The notes: generated by a model not told the origin, from the sequence alone. A DNA stretch of 64,000 nucleotides from Tardiphaga sp052076105 (GCF_052076105.1 NZ_CP197245.1:5952001-6016000); one strand, 5' to 3'. Numbered from the stretch's first letter, positions 43,196 through 52,467 are shown. Made by a program: numbers and translations.

Positions 43196-44131
43196 TCACG
43201 GTGCCGTCAGAACCTGTCGGCACGCGGCCGGCATTTCCGCCAGCGTCATGGGCGGCTTCGGCTTGGGCGGTACCGGCGGCGGCTTCGGGTGCAGCACGGC
43301 ATCGCTGAACCAGTAAGCGAGATCGCCGGCGCTGCAGCCTTCGCTTTCGTTCGGCGGTGGCTGGGCTTCGCATTCGGTGCTGCCGACCGGGCATTTGATG
43401 CGGACATGGAAGTGATAGTCGTGGCCGTACATCGGCCGCACCTTCGACAGCCAGCTGCGGTCGCCCTTGGCTTCGCGGCACAGCGCCTTCTTGATGGCGG
43501 CGTTGACGAAGATGCGTTCCACGCTGGGCTCCAGCGCCGCGGCGCGGATCACCGGCAGATGGGACGGAGTCCAGGTGGTCGGATCGATGTCGAGCCGGTC
43601 GCGCCGCACCATCATCACCGCCGACATTTCCTCGCGCTCGTTGCGCGAGAGCTGGCGGTTCGGCATCGGCGTCAGCCAGATATCGGCATCAAGCCCGACC
43701 TGATGACTGGCATGGCCTGTGATCATCGGCCCGCCGCGTGGCTGCGACATGTCGCCGACCAGGATGCCTGGCCAGCCCGCATTCTTGTTGGCCTTGACCG
43801 ACAGCCGCTCCAGCAGCTCGACCAATTGCGGATGCGCCCAGTTGCGATTGCGCGACAGTCGCATCACCTGCCAGGTCGGCCCGTTGATTGGCAGCGCTTC
43901 GGCGCCTGCGATGCAGCCCTTGGCGTAGAAGCCGACCACGCGCACCGGCGATTTCGTCGGCAGTACCTTGCGGCCGAACAATTCCTTGGCGCCGATGGTC
44001 GGGTCGTTCGGATTGGCCAGCGGCGGCAGCGGTTTCGGATCGACGCTGCCTAGGGTTTGCGCCAACGCCAGCGACGTTGAAGCAATGACAGCCGGCAGGG
44101 ATATGAGGCTGAGAATCAGGCGAAGGCTCAT
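43196..44131 (-). CDS. mepA: penicillin-insensitive murein endopeptidase
   Basis: A 311-residue periplasmic LAS-type metallopeptidase cleaving D-Ala-meso-DAP cross-links in peptidoglycan. A signal peptide ends near SLALAQ (residue 24); catalytic segments GDMSQPRGGPMITGHASHQVGLDADIW (zinc His and Asp) and MYGHDYHFHVRIKCP (His-X-His) match MepA. The proline-rich C-terminus PKPPPVPPKPKPP is a linker seen in alphaproteobacterial versions. The ATG at 44131 begins the signal peptide; longer frames are non-coding. Confidence 0.93.
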   Translation of the reverse strand: MSLRLILSLISLPAVIASTSLALAQTLGSVDPKPLPPLANPNDPTIGAKELFGRKVLPTKSPVRVVGFYAKGCIAGAEALPINGPTWQVMRLSRNRNWAHPQLVELLERLSVKANKNAGWPGILVGDMSQPRGGPMITGHASHQVGLDADIWLTPMPNRQLSRNEREEMSAVMMVRRDRLDIDPTTWTPSHLPVIRAAALEPSVERIFVNAAIKKALCREAKGDRSWLSKVRPMYGHDYHFHVRIKCPVGSTECEAQPPPNESEGCSAGDLAYWFSDAVLHPKPPPVPPKPKPPMTLAEMPAACRQVLTAP

Positions 44132-44509
44132 CCTGCGACTATAGCCGAAGCTGTCGATGAGGTGAGTGACCTGCGGCGCGCCTGATTTTAATCCGCAGGT
44201 AACCATGTCAGACGCTGGCGCTTTTTTTTGCGTTTGGGTTTGCCGGTCCTCCAATTGCCACCGGCTCGATCATTTTATCAGCGTTTCGAGCCGCTTGCGT
44301 CTCTCACTTGGCGGGGATGATCGTGCGTAACCCGCTAACATCCAGACATGGGTAACCATACGCCCACGGCTTTTGCCTGTTGTGAAGGCACGGGATGTGT
44401 ACAGGCCCGCAGTGCAGACGGTAATCAGTTGCTGCGAACGGGCATTGATACCGTTTTTTCAGACACTTATTGCACAGATTGTCACACGCGCGTTGCGAGT
44501 GGATCATTG
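44132..44509. other. intergenic region between mepA and the PAS-GGDEF-EAL gene
   Basis: 378 bases with lower GC and no convincing gene. It should hold both divergent promoters. An open frame from 44348 in frame with the next gene has non-coding base composition and was not included. An octa-T tract at about 44222-44229 has no adjoining stem. Confidence 0.45.
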
Positions 44510-46744
44510 ATGCCGAAGTTCCGGCCTGAAGCGAAGAAGAAAGCGAAAGCCGGACTGGCGTCTCGGATTACCCGGCCGAGCCGGGCGATCGCGGCTGCAC
44601 CGAAATTGGCGCCGAAAAAGGGTCTTGTCAGCGGTCCCATCCGCGAAATCGTGCGACAGCGTGCCCAGGCTGAGGCGGCGATCGCCGAAGCCCGTAAATC
44701 CCATGAGCGTCTGCGCGAGGCGATCGACATCCTGCCGCAAGGCATCGTGTTTCTCGATCCCGACGGGCGCTACATCCTCTGGAACAAGAAGTACGCGGAG
44801 ATCTACAACCGCAGCTCGGATCTGTTCGTGTCGGGTGCCCGTCTGCAGGACACGATCCGCGTCGGTGTCGAGCGCGGCGACTATCCTGAAGCCATCGGTC
44901 GCGAGGACGAATGGATCGCGGAGCGCGTCGCCAAGCTGTTCCATCCCGGCGAACGCCACGAACAGGTTCTGGCCGACGGCCGCGTCATCCTGATCGAAGA
45001 GCGGCTCACCGAAGACGGCGGTGTCGTCGGTCTGCGCGTCGACATCACCGAGCTGAAACAGCGTGAGGCGTCGTTCCGTCTGCTGTTCGAGAGCAATCCG
45101 GTGCCGATGATCGTCTGTGCGCTCGATGACGAACGCATCCTCAGCGTCAACGACGCTGCGATCGAACATTACGGTTACACGCGTCCGGAATTCGAGAAGC
45201 TCACCATCCGCCAGTTACAGGCCTTCGAGGCCGCCCCGCCCTGGGTCGGCGATCATGCCAATGACGAGCAGGCCGCGCGGACCTGGAAACACGTCAAGGC
45301 CGACGGCTCGCTGATCGATCTGGCGATCTATTCGCGGCACCTCGTCTACAACGAGGAGCCAGCGGTGATGCTGGCGCTGATGGATATCACGGAGCGCAAG
45401 CGCGCCGAGATGCGGCTGGCCTTCATGTCCCATCACGATGGTCTCACCGGCCTGCCGAATCGCAATCTGCTGCGTCAGCGTCTCGACGAGGTCCTCGCGC
45501 ATACAAGGCGCAGCGGCGAGAAGGTCGCGGTCCTGTTTCTTGGCCTCGACAACTTCAAGGGCGTCAACGACACGCTCGGTCATGGTATCGGCGACAAGCT
45601 GCTGCGCGGCGTGGCGCGGCGGCTGCGCTCGTCGTTGCGCGAGGAAGACGCGCTGGCGCGGCTGAACTCCGACGAATTCGCCATCATCCAGACCGGCATC
45701 AATCGTCCCGAGGATGTCGTGCTGCTGGCGCGCCGGCTGCTCGACGCCGTCGGTGAGACCTATCTGCTCGACGGTCATTCGGTGGTCATCGGCGCCTCGA
45801 TCGGCATCGCGATGGCGCCGAGCGACGGCGACGAATCCGAGCGATTGCTCAAGAACGCCGACATGGCACTGTCGCGCGCCAAGAATGACTCGCGCGGCAC
45901 CTTCAGCTTCTTCGAGTCCGGCATGGATGCTCGCGCGCAGGCGCGTCGCAAGATCGAAATCGATCTGCGTGCCGCGATTCAGGACGATCAATTGCGGCCA
46001 TTCTACCAGCCGCTGATCGATCTCAAGACCGGCCGCATCACCGGCTGCGAGGCGTTGGTGCGCTGGCCGCATGCAGAACGCGGTATGATATCGCCGGCAG
46101 ATTTCATCCCTGTGGCCGAAGACACCGGCCTGATCAATGCGCTCGGTACGCAGATACTGCGCCGCGCCTGCAACGAGGCTGCGCGCTGGCCCGATGAAGT
46201 GCGCGTCGCCGTCAATCTGTCGCCGCTGCAGTTCCGCGTCGGCAATCTGCTTTCGGTGGTGATGGATGCGCTGAAGCATTCGGGACTGCCGCCGCGGCGG
46301 CTTGAACTTGAGATCACCGAGACGCTGCTGCTGGAAAAGAGCAATCAGGTGCTGGCGACCCTGCACGCGCTGCGCGCGCTCGGCGTGCGCATCTCGATGG
46401 ACGATTTCGGCACCGGCTATTCGTCGCTGAGCTATCTCAGAAGCTTTCCGTTCGACAAGATCAAGATCGACCAGTCCTTCGTGCGCGATCTCGGTTCCAA
46501 TCGCGATGCGCAGGCGATTGTGCGCTCGATCATCAGCCTCGGCATGGGCCTCGGCGTCACCATCACGGCGGAAGGCGTCGAGACCGAATCCGAACTCGCC
46601 TGCCTGCGCAGCGAGGGTTGCCATGAAGGTCAGGGATTCCTGTTCAGTCGGGCGCGGCCGAATGAGGAGATCATCGAGTTGCTGCGCGCTCAGGCTACCG
46701 CTGCGCCGGACACGGAACTATCCGTCCGCGCACAGGTCGCATAA
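44510..46744 (+). CDS. PAS-PAS-GGDEF-EAL protein with degenerate GGDEF
   Basis: A 744-residue cytoplasmic protein: basic N-terminus, coiled-coil helix (about 45-70), two PAS domains (about 60-180 and 185-300), GGDEF-like domain (about 310-480) and EAL domain (about 490-740). The cyclase motif reads RLNSDEF (NSDEF at 386-390) instead of GGDEF, so cyclase activity is probably lost; EAL (514-516), LEITETLLL and DDFGTGYSSLSYL are intact, predicting a c-di-GMP phosphodiesterase. ATG 44510 has a weak GAG SD; an upstream ATG at 44348 would add a cysteine-rich leader that looks non-coding. Confidence 0.87.
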   Translation: MPKFRPEAKKKAKAGLASRITRPSRAIAAAPKLAPKKGLVSGPIREIVRQRAQAEAAIAEARKSHERLREAIDILPQGIVFLDPDGRYILWNKKYAEIYNRSSDLFVSGARLQDTIRVGVERGDYPEAIGREDEWIAERVAKLFHPGERHEQVLADGRVILIEERLTEDGGVVGLRVDITELKQREASFRLLFESNPVPMIVCALDDERILSVNDAAIEHYGYTRPEFEKLTIRQLQAFEAAPPWVGDHANDEQAARTWKHVKADGSLIDLAIYSRHLVYNEEPAVMLALMDITERKRAEMRLAFMSHHDGLTGLPNRNLLRQRLDEVLAHTRRSGEKVAVLFLGLDNFKGVNDTLGHGIGDKLLRGVARRLRSSLREEDALARLNSDEFAIIQTGINRPEDVVLLARRLLDAVGETYLLDGHSVVIGASIGIAMAPSDGDESERLLKNADMALSRAKNDSRGTFSFFESGMDARAQARRKIEIDLRAAIQDDQLRPFYQPLIDLKTGRITGCEALVRWPHAERGMISPADFIPVAEDTGLINALGTQILRRACNEAARWPDEVRVAVNLSPLQFRVGNLLSVVMDALKHSGLPPRRLELEITETLLLEKSNQVLATLHALRALGVRISMDDFGTGYSSLSYLRSFPFDKIKIDQSFVRDLGSNRDAQAIVRSIISLGMGLGVTITAEGVETESELACLRSEGCHEGQGFLFSRARPNEEIIELLRAQATAAPDTELSVRAQVA

Positions 46745-46798
46745 GGCACGCGCCGATCTCCGCTTCGGCGAGGGTGCGGACGACCCTTCATCCCGTTT

Positions 46799-46985
46799 CC
46801 CATTGCGAGAATGGAGCGCCGGGAGGCGCCAGGGGCTTGCGAGACCCCTTGAGGCTAGCCTTGCGAGGGCTGGCCTGCACGTCAGCACCGGCGGGATTGC
46901 GAGTCCCGCAGGAGAGACGCACGCGTTACGACATCGGTGGGGGTGCGAAGCCCGCCGAGCGAACGCTGCGCCTCCCGGCGCTCCA
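46799..46985. repeat. multi-hairpin element with repeated TTGCGAG loops inside an 18-base-pair stem
   Basis: Perfect 18-base inverted arms TGGAGCGCCGGGAGGCGC (46812-46829) and GCGCCTCCCGGCGCTCCA (46968-46985) enclose at least three hairpins with the same loop TTGCGAG: AGGGG-C…A-CCCCT (46831-46849), GGCTAGCC…GGCTGGCC (46853-46875) and GCGGGA…TCCCGC (46891-46909). A fourth stem (46935-46957) has TGCGAA in its loop, and CCAT…ATGG (46800-46814) has TGCGAGA. It sits between convergent genes and contains no open frame of note. Identity unknown. Confidence 0.8.
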
Positions 46986-47136
46986 CCAGCAGTTGCCCGG
47001 ATGACCGGGCCGCCGCTGCAGTCTGATCGATGCTGTGTGTCATGAGCACGCAGCAATCGATCAGGCCGGAGTCGAGATAGCTCGATCTAGGATTAAAGTC
47101 AAGATCGATTCAAGTTCGGAGGATGTCGAAAAGTCC

Positions 47137-48135
47137 CTAGTTGGAAATCTTCGCTTTCGAGCGCTTCACGATGTTTTCCATCCGCGCAGAATCCTTGACG
47201 ATAACCGCTCCGAACTGATCGGGCTTGTCGGCGATCACGGTCAAACCAAGGCCTTCCAGGCGAGCCGAAACGGTTGAATCTCGGAACGCCTCCACGATCG
47301 ATGTGTTGAGCTTCTCAATCACGTCCTTGGGTGTCGCCGATGGAGCGACAAAACCGTACCAGTTGCCTGCGAGGAGATCGGGATAGCCTGCCTGCGGTGA
47401 CGTCGGCACATTGGGCAACTGCTTGCTTGGTTCAGCCGCGGTCACGACGATGGGCTTCAATGCTCCGCTTTGCACCTGCTGGACCGTATTCGACAGGTTG
47501 TCGCACATCATGGATACCTGACCACCGATGACGTCCTGAAGTGCCGGAGCTGCGCCCTGATACGGGATGTGGACGGCATCGATGCCTTCGAGCACCTTCA
47601 GCGTCTCGCCGCACAGATGGCTCGTGCTGCCGATACCGGCTGACGCAAATGTCAGCTTGCCCGGCTCGGCCTTGGCCAGCGCCACCAGTTCTTTCAGCGA
47701 GTTCGCCTTGACCGACGGATTGACGACCAGGATGTTCGGCGTCGAGGCACCATTGGTGATCGGCGCGAAATCCTTTTCGGGATTATAGGCGGGCTTCTCA
47801 TAGATCCACGGATTGATCGCCATCATGCCGGTCGTCGCGAGCAGGATCGTATAGCCATCCGCCGGCGACGCGGCGACGCGAGCCGCTCCGATCGAGCCGT
47901 TGGCGCCGCCGCGGTTCTCGATGATCACGGTGACGCCGAGCGACTTCGACATCAGCGGAGCCACCAGTCGCGGAATCGCGTCCGCCGTGCTTCCAGCCGG
48001 ATAGGGGACCACGATCGTGATCATTTTTTCAGGAAAGCCGGCCGCTGCCGCGCCGGGCACGCCGAAGGCGACAGGCGCTGCCAGCGCTGCGAAAAGAAAC
48101 GTCGTCCACTTCATCCGTAAATCCTTGCTTGGCAT
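47137..48135 (-). CDS. tripartite tricarboxylate transporter (TTT/Bug) binding protein
   Basis: A 332-residue Bug-family periplasmic binding protein with signal peptide (cleavage near PGAAAAG). Family segments: ITIVVPYPAGSTADAIPRLVAPLMS, ENRGGANGSIGA, AVHIPYQGAAPALQDVIGGQV and DNLSNTVQQVQSG. The ATG at 48135 has AGGAG at good distance; ATG 48114 also has AAGGA and is possible. Membrane partners TctA/TctB are not nearby, a frequent situation for Bug proteins. Ligands are carboxylates or related compounds. It is downstream of the FAD monooxygenase gene and likely in the same operon. Confidence 0.87.
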   Translation of the reverse strand: MPSKDLRMKWTTFLFAALAAPVAFGVPGAAAAGFPEKMITIVVPYPAGSTADAIPRLVAPLMSKSLGVTVIIENRGGANGSIGAARVAASPADGYTILLATTGMMAINPWIYEKPAYNPEKDFAPITNGASTPNILVVNPSVKANSLKELVALAKAEPGKLTFASAGIGSTSHLCGETLKVLEGIDAVHIPYQGAAPALQDVIGGQVSMMCDNLSNTVQQVQSGALKPIVVTAAEPSKQLPNVPTSPQAGYPDLLAGNWYGFVAPSATPKDVIEKLNTSIVEAFRDSTVSARLEGLGLTVIADKPDQFGAVIVKDSARMENIVKRSKAKISN

Positions 48136-48268
48136 TCTGAAACTCCTGCATGACATCTTGGGAACCATGGTGTTGGCTCCTCCAGGCTTACTGGCGCTTC
48201 CATTGTCGCGGTTTTTATCCAGCCTCGTGACCGGTTGTCGTCGACATCGTCTCAGAGAGGTTTGCTGA

Positions 48269-49492
48269 TCACCCTGGGCGGTGTTCAGCGACATGCAACG
48301 CACCGGCCCGCTCGAGCGAGTCGAGCATCGCGATCCGGCGCAATAGTTGTCGTCCCTTTTCCGGATCGGCGGCTGCTGCGCGAATGTCGTCGCGGAAACG
48401 CGCGCGATCGGCTTCGTCTTTCGCTTCGAGGTTCTTCTTGTTGCGGATGGTGTCGCCCTGAATGGCCTGCATCGTGACCGTGCGGCGCTGCAGATCGTAG
48501 TCGGCGAGAACGCTCTCATCGGCCGTGCCGTTGATGACCGGACCCAGTTTCGCCGTGAGGTTCAGCGCATCATGAATGCCGCCATTCATGCCCATGCCGC
48601 CGAGCGGATTGTTGATATGGGCGGCGTCTCCGGCCAGAAACGTGCGGCCTTTCTGGAAATTCGCGGCGACGCGCTGGTGCACGCGATAGAGCGTCGTGTG
48701 CATGATTGGAGCGTCCAGCTCGGTGGGAACGATCCGCCGGATCGACGCCGTCACATAGGCTTCGGACAGTGCTTCCTCATCGGATGTTTCCGCAGCCACC
48801 GGCATCATCACGCGCCATGCGCCGAGGATACGCAGAAGGAAGTACCAGCGTTCGGGATCGGCAACATAGCTGACCGACGAGACGCCCGGGCGAAGCGCGG
48901 TGAAATCAACCGGTGTCGTCATCACCAGGAAGCGCTCGGGCCAGGTGAAGCCTTCGAATTCCATGTCCTGGCTGCGGCGTACGATGCTGTTCGCGCCATC
49001 GGCACCGATCAGCCAGGCGCATTCATGCGTCGTGTCGTGACCGTTGGCCGTGACCACCACCTTGACGGTATCGCTGGTCTGCTCGACCGATTTGACCTCG
49101 CTGCCGAACGCGATCGAGAACAATGGATTGCCGGACAGGGCGTCCAGAATAATACGCGTGAGTTTGAACTGTTCGGCCTGCAAGCGGAACGGATGCCGCA
49201 CCAGATCGGAGATCGCCGCGAAATCGAACGTGCCGAGCACACCGTCCTCGGACGAGCTGTACTGGACCGTCGGTGCCTTCAGTCCCTGTGCAATCAGCGT
49301 GCTGGCGAAACCGAGATCGTCGAGCATGTCCAGTGTGGGCGGATGGAATGTCGATGCGCGCGACTCGCTGCTCAGCGCGTCGTTCTTCTCGAGCACCAGA
49401 ACCGGAATGTTCTGTCGCACCAGATCTGCGGCAGCCACCATGCCGACCGGCCCTGCACCAGCGATGATGACGGGAAGCTTCGCATTATTCAT
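48269..49492 (-). CDS. FAD-dependent aromatic-ring monooxygenase family protein
   Basis: A 407-residue flavoprotein: FAD-binding GAGPVGMVAAADLVRQNIPV with GxGxxG (about 11-30), the DG motif (LIGADGANSIVRRS) and the second FAD motif FLAGDAAHINNPLGGMGMNGG. This is the p-hydroxybenzoate hydroxylase/PheA group that inserts oxygen into aromatic or enolic substrates with NAD(P)H. The ATG at 49492 is preferred over 49528, which adds an unrelated leader. The neighbours, a cupin and a carboxylate-binding protein, suggest catabolism of an imported aromatic acid, controlled by the divergent LysR regulator. Confidence 0.88.
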   Translation of the reverse strand: MNNAKLPVIIAGAGPVGMVAAADLVRQNIPVLVLEKNDALSSESRASTFHPPTLDMLDDLGFASTLIAQGLKAPTVQYSSSEDGVLGTFDFAAISDLVRHPFRLQAEQFKLTRIILDALSGNPLFSIAFGSEVKSVEQTSDTVKVVVTANGHDTTHECAWLIGADGANSIVRRSQDMEFEGFTWPERFLVMTTPVDFTALRPGVSSVSYVADPERWYFLLRILGAWRVMMPVAAETSDEEALSEAYVTASIRRIVPTELDAPIMHTTLYRVHQRVAANFQKGRTFLAGDAAHINNPLGGMGMNGGIHDALNLTAKLGPVINGTADESVLADYDLQRRTVTMQAIQGDTIRNKKNLEAKDEADRARFRDDIRAAAADPEKGRQLLRRIAMLDSLERAGALHVAEHRPG

Positions 49493-49580
49493 TCTATCAA
49501 GACCTCTTGCGGGGATTTCAGGGAGCACCGGCGCTGATCGGCTGCCCCTCGAAAGGGGCTACCGTCATCGTCCCTCGCTC

Positions 49581-49967
49581 TCAGGCGGGATCGTAGTAGT
49601 GCATTTCGAGAAGCAGGCAGCCGCCCTCGGATTTGAACGGACCATGCCAGGCACCCGGCGGTCTGACGGCGTAGGTGTAACCGGCGAACGGCGTGCCGCC
49701 TTGCCCGTTCTCGTCATTGCCAACAATCAGGTCGCCGGAGACGAGAAAGACTTCTTCCCAGTGGTCGTGAACGATCTGCTGTTTGGTGAAGAGACCCGGA
49801 GGGAATTTCAGCAATCGCGTCCGGCTGCCGCGTTTGTTCGCGGTATCGAGCGATCCCGACAGGATCTTCTCCAGCGCTCCCGACGCGGGATCGTAGCCCT
49901 CGGGGAGTTGCCAGCCGCTCTCCATGTCGAGCGTGTGGAACTCGTCGTGCAATTTGTTGACGGCCAC
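49581..49967 (-). CDS. cupin-domain protein
   Basis: A 128-residue single cupin of the ChrR-like type. The segment HDHWEEVFLVSGDL contains the His-X-His-X-Glu metal motif variant, and PGAWHGPFKSEGGCLLLEM the second motif with His. Cupins of this size act as dioxygenases, isomerases or ligand sensors. It precedes the FAD monooxygenase by 88 bases and could handle the oxygenated product, or serve as a ring-cleaving or acetylacetone-type dioxygenase. This assignment is by context only. Confidence 0.83.
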   Translation of the reverse strand: MAVNKLHDEFHTLDMESGWQLPEGYDPASGALEKILSGSLDTANKRGSRTRLLKFPPGLFTKQQIVHDHWEEVFLVSGDLIVGNDENGQGGTPFAGYTYAVRPPGAWHGPFKSEGGCLLLEMHYYDPA

Positions 49968-50171
49968 TGATGTGCTCCTTGAAGTTGATTAATGAGGCGC
50001 GCGCACGTGCGCCGCGCCGCAAGCCGCATGTCTTGAGACCGTTGCCGGGGCGCGACCTCGGCAGAGGTCGCTGTCCGCCATGACTTTTGTCATCCGCGAA
50101 GAGATTGTTGCCTTGTGTCTAGGCGTGCAAACAATTTAATCTGCGGACATCTTGCGTTTTTGGAATGAACT

Positions 50172-51146
50172 ATGCGCCGCAGAATACCGAGCCTCGGCGC
50201 GCTGATGGCGTTCAGCGCGGCTGCCAAGCACCTCAGCGTCACCCGCGCCGCCAGCGAACTCGCGCTGACCGAGAGTGCGGTGTCGCGCCAGATTGCGCAG
50301 CTGGAGACGCAGCTCGGTGTGAAGCTGTTTCATCGCATCAAGAAGCGGATCACGTTGACGCGGGCTGGGGCGGCCTACAGCACCCGCGTGGCGCAGACGA
50401 TCGAGCGGATCGAGCGCGATGCGCTGGAAATCATGGGCTACGAGGCCGACGGCATGGTTCTGGACGTCGCGGCGCTGCCGACTGTCGGCAGCCAGTGGCT
50501 CATTCCGCGCCTGCCGGATTTCTATGCGCGCCATCCCGGCGTCGCCGTCAATGTGAGTGCGCGCAACACGCGTTTCTTCTTCAGCGAGACCGCACTCGAT
50601 GGCGCGCTGTATTTCGGCGAGCCGGATTGGCCCGGCACACAGGCCGACTATCTGTTCGACGAAATTCTTCTGCCGGTCGGATCGCCGACGCTGATCGGCA
50701 GGCGCGGCGAATTGCCGCCGAGCGAGGTTGCCGAGCTGCGGCTTCTGCATCTGGTCACACGCGCCGATGCATGGCGTCGCTGGTTCGATGCCGCGGAGCT
50801 TGGCGGCACGAATGTGATCCGCGGCCCGCGCTTCGATATCCAGTCCACGCTGATCAGTGCGGCGAGCTCCGGTCTTGGCGTCGCCCTGCTTCCCGAATTC
50901 CTGATCTCCGATCAACTCAGGTCGGGCAAATTGAAGGTGCTGTCGAGCCTGACCCTGAAAAGCGTCGGTTCGTATTATTTCGCGTGCCCGGAAGAGAAAG
51001 CCGGGAATCCTCTGCTGCAGGCTTTTCGTGCATGGTTGCTGTCGCAAGCCCAGACGTCGGCGCATCCCGGCTCCGCGCCGGAAGTCTCGTCAAGAGAGAT
51101 GCATCGCTCCACGGACCGACGCGGTGCAACGCGAAACCAACTTTGA
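50172..51146 (+). CDS. LysR-family transcriptional regulator (GcvA-like)
   Basis: A 324-residue regulator: N-terminal winged helix (about 5-65, LGALMAFSAAAKHLSVTRAASEL and ESAVSRQIAQLETQLGVKLF) and a C-terminal periplasmic-binding-like effector domain (about 95-300; PTVGSQWLIPRL and LPEFLISDQLRSGKL resemble GcvA). It is divergent from the cupin–monooxygenase–TTT set with a 204-base gap, the classic layout for LysR activators of a catabolic operon. The inducer is presumably the transported or oxidised acid. Confidence 0.9.
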   Translation: MRRRIPSLGALMAFSAAAKHLSVTRAASELALTESAVSRQIAQLETQLGVKLFHRIKKRITLTRAGAAYSTRVAQTIERIERDALEIMGYEADGMVLDVAALPTVGSQWLIPRLPDFYARHPGVAVNVSARNTRFFFSETALDGALYFGEPDWPGTQADYLFDEILLPVGSPTLIGRRGELPPSEVAELRLLHLVTRADAWRRWFDAAELGGTNVIRGPRFDIQSTLISAASSGLGVALLPEFLISDQLRSGKLKVLSSLTLKSVGSYYFACPEEKAGNPLLQAFRAWLLSQAQTSAHPGSAPEVSSREMHRSTDRRGATRNQL

Positions 51147-51269
51147 CGCCGATCTGACATCGAGCGGCGCGCGGCTATAGGCGCGAAACGCGTCCCCTTC
51201 CCACTTGTAATCCGCCGGTCGTACTTAATTAAACGAGGGGCCGTTCTTCAAAAAATGGAGGATGCTGCT

Positions 51270-52331
51270 ATGCGCGAACCAAACCCTGAAAAGTTGAACG
51301 CACTCGTAGGAAAGCTGGTCAATGACCTCGGTATTTCACTGGGCGGTGCCAGTATACTGCTCGGCGATCGTCTCGGCCTCTACAAGGCAATGGCGGATGG
51401 AGATATCTTCACGCCTTCGGAGCTTGCCAAGAAGACCGGCCTGCATGAGCGTTATGTCCGCGAGTGGCTCTCCGGCCAAGCCGCCTCTGGTTACATCGAT
51501 TATCACCCTGAGAAAAACGCGTTCTCGCTCTCGGCCGAACAAGCGATGGCGTTCGCCGAGGAGGGATCGCCAGCTTTTTTCGCCGGTGCATTCGATGTCG
51601 TACAGTCCACCTATCTCGACGAACCCAAGGTCGCTGAAGCATTTCGAACAGGAAAAGGCGTTGGTTGGCATGAGCATTCGAAGTGCCTCTTCTCGGGTAC
51701 TGAACGCTTCTTCAGGCCGGGCTATAACGCCAACCTGGTTTCAAACTGGATTCCGACGCTCGAAGGCGTCGAAGCTAAACTGAAAGCTGGCGCCAAGGTG
51801 GCCGATGTCGGGTGCGGCCACGGGGCCTCTACCATCGTGATGGCGCAGGCCTACCCCAAATCCAAGTTCTTCGGGTTTGACTACCACAAACCTTCGATCG
51901 ATCGCGCGAAGGTCCTGGCGCAGGAAGCGGGGGTCGGAGACCGCATTGAATTCGCGCAGGCCAGTGCCAAGGATTTTCCGGCAAAAGACTACGATCTGGT
52001 CGCTTTCTTCGATTGCCTGCATGACATGGGCGACCCCGTTGGTGCGGGCAAGCATGTCAAGGAAACACTGGCCAAAGACGGGGCGTGGATGATCGTCGAG
52101 CCATTTGCTCATGACAATCTCAAGGACAATCTCAACCCGGTTGGGTCCGTTTTCTATCATGCCTCGACATTCATTTGTACGCCTGCGTCGCTCTCTCAGG
52201 AGGTGGGCTTGGGGCTCGGTGCCCAGGCAGGTGAAAGCAAATTGCGTCAGGTCGCGACTGAAGCAGGTTTCAAGCGCTTCCGCCGCGCGACCGAGACGCC
52301 GTTCAATATGATCTTCGAAGTGCGTTCCTGA
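51270..52331 (+). CDS. SAM-dependent methyltransferase with N-terminal winged helix
   Basis: A 353-residue protein. The N-terminal part (about 20-100; TPSELAKKTGLHERYVREWLSGQ) is a dimerisation/winged-helix domain like that of O-methyltransferases and of the Rv2258c-type methyltransferases. The Rossmann methyltransferase core begins with motif I ADVGCGHGAST (178-188), then FGFDYHKPSID and FDCLHDMGDP. The ATG at 51270 has GGAGG nine bases upstream, overlapping an earlier ATG at 51255 that is not used. The substrate is unknown; no biosynthetic genes adjoin. Confidence 0.85.
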   Translation: MREPNPEKLNALVGKLVNDLGISLGGASILLGDRLGLYKAMADGDIFTPSELAKKTGLHERYVREWLSGQAASGYIDYHPEKNAFSLSAEQAMAFAEEGSPAFFAGAFDVVQSTYLDEPKVAEAFRTGKGVGWHEHSKCLFSGTERFFRPGYNANLVSNWIPTLEGVEAKLKAGAKVADVGCGHGASTIVMAQAYPKSKFFGFDYHKPSIDRAKVLAQEAGVGDRIEFAQASAKDFPAKDYDLVAFFDCLHDMGDPVGAGKHVKETLAKDGAWMIVEPFAHDNLKDNLNPVGSVFYHASTFICTPASLSQEVGLGLGAQAGESKLRQVATEAGFKRFRRATETPFNMIFEVRS

Positions 52332-52403
52332 TCGGTCGGATCAACGGTGCGGATCAGCCGAATGCTGCCATCGTCCGTTTACCGAATGTCCGATGTGCAC
52401 CAA

Positions 52404-52440
52404 GAACTGTGACCGCCCGCGAAAGCGGGCGATCCAGTTC
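52404..52440. terminator. inverted repeat between convergent genes (probable bidirectional terminator)
   Basis: CGCCCGC-GAAA-GCGGGCG (52414-52431) with outer arms GAACTG and CAGTTC (52404-52409, 52435-52440) forms a strong hairpin in the gap between the methyltransferase and the binding-protein gene. No T tract is present. Similar GCCCGC-tttcGCGGGC palindromes are dispersed in related genomes. Confidence 0.6.
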
Positions 52441-52467
52441 GTGTGAGGCAAGACCGGGCGTTAGAAC

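Noticed and set aside
44348..44509. Cysteine-rich N-terminal extension of the PAS-GGDEF-EAL protein with a CTDCH sequence resembling a haem c motif
   Set aside because: Third-position composition is unlike the following coding part, there is no signal peptide, and the ATG at 44510 gives a normal start; the CxxCH is probably chance.
46506..47056. Long open frames on both strands across the end of the PAS-GGDEF-EAL gene and the hairpin element
   Set aside because: They are shadows of the gene and of GC-rich palindromes; no protein family or start signal supports them.
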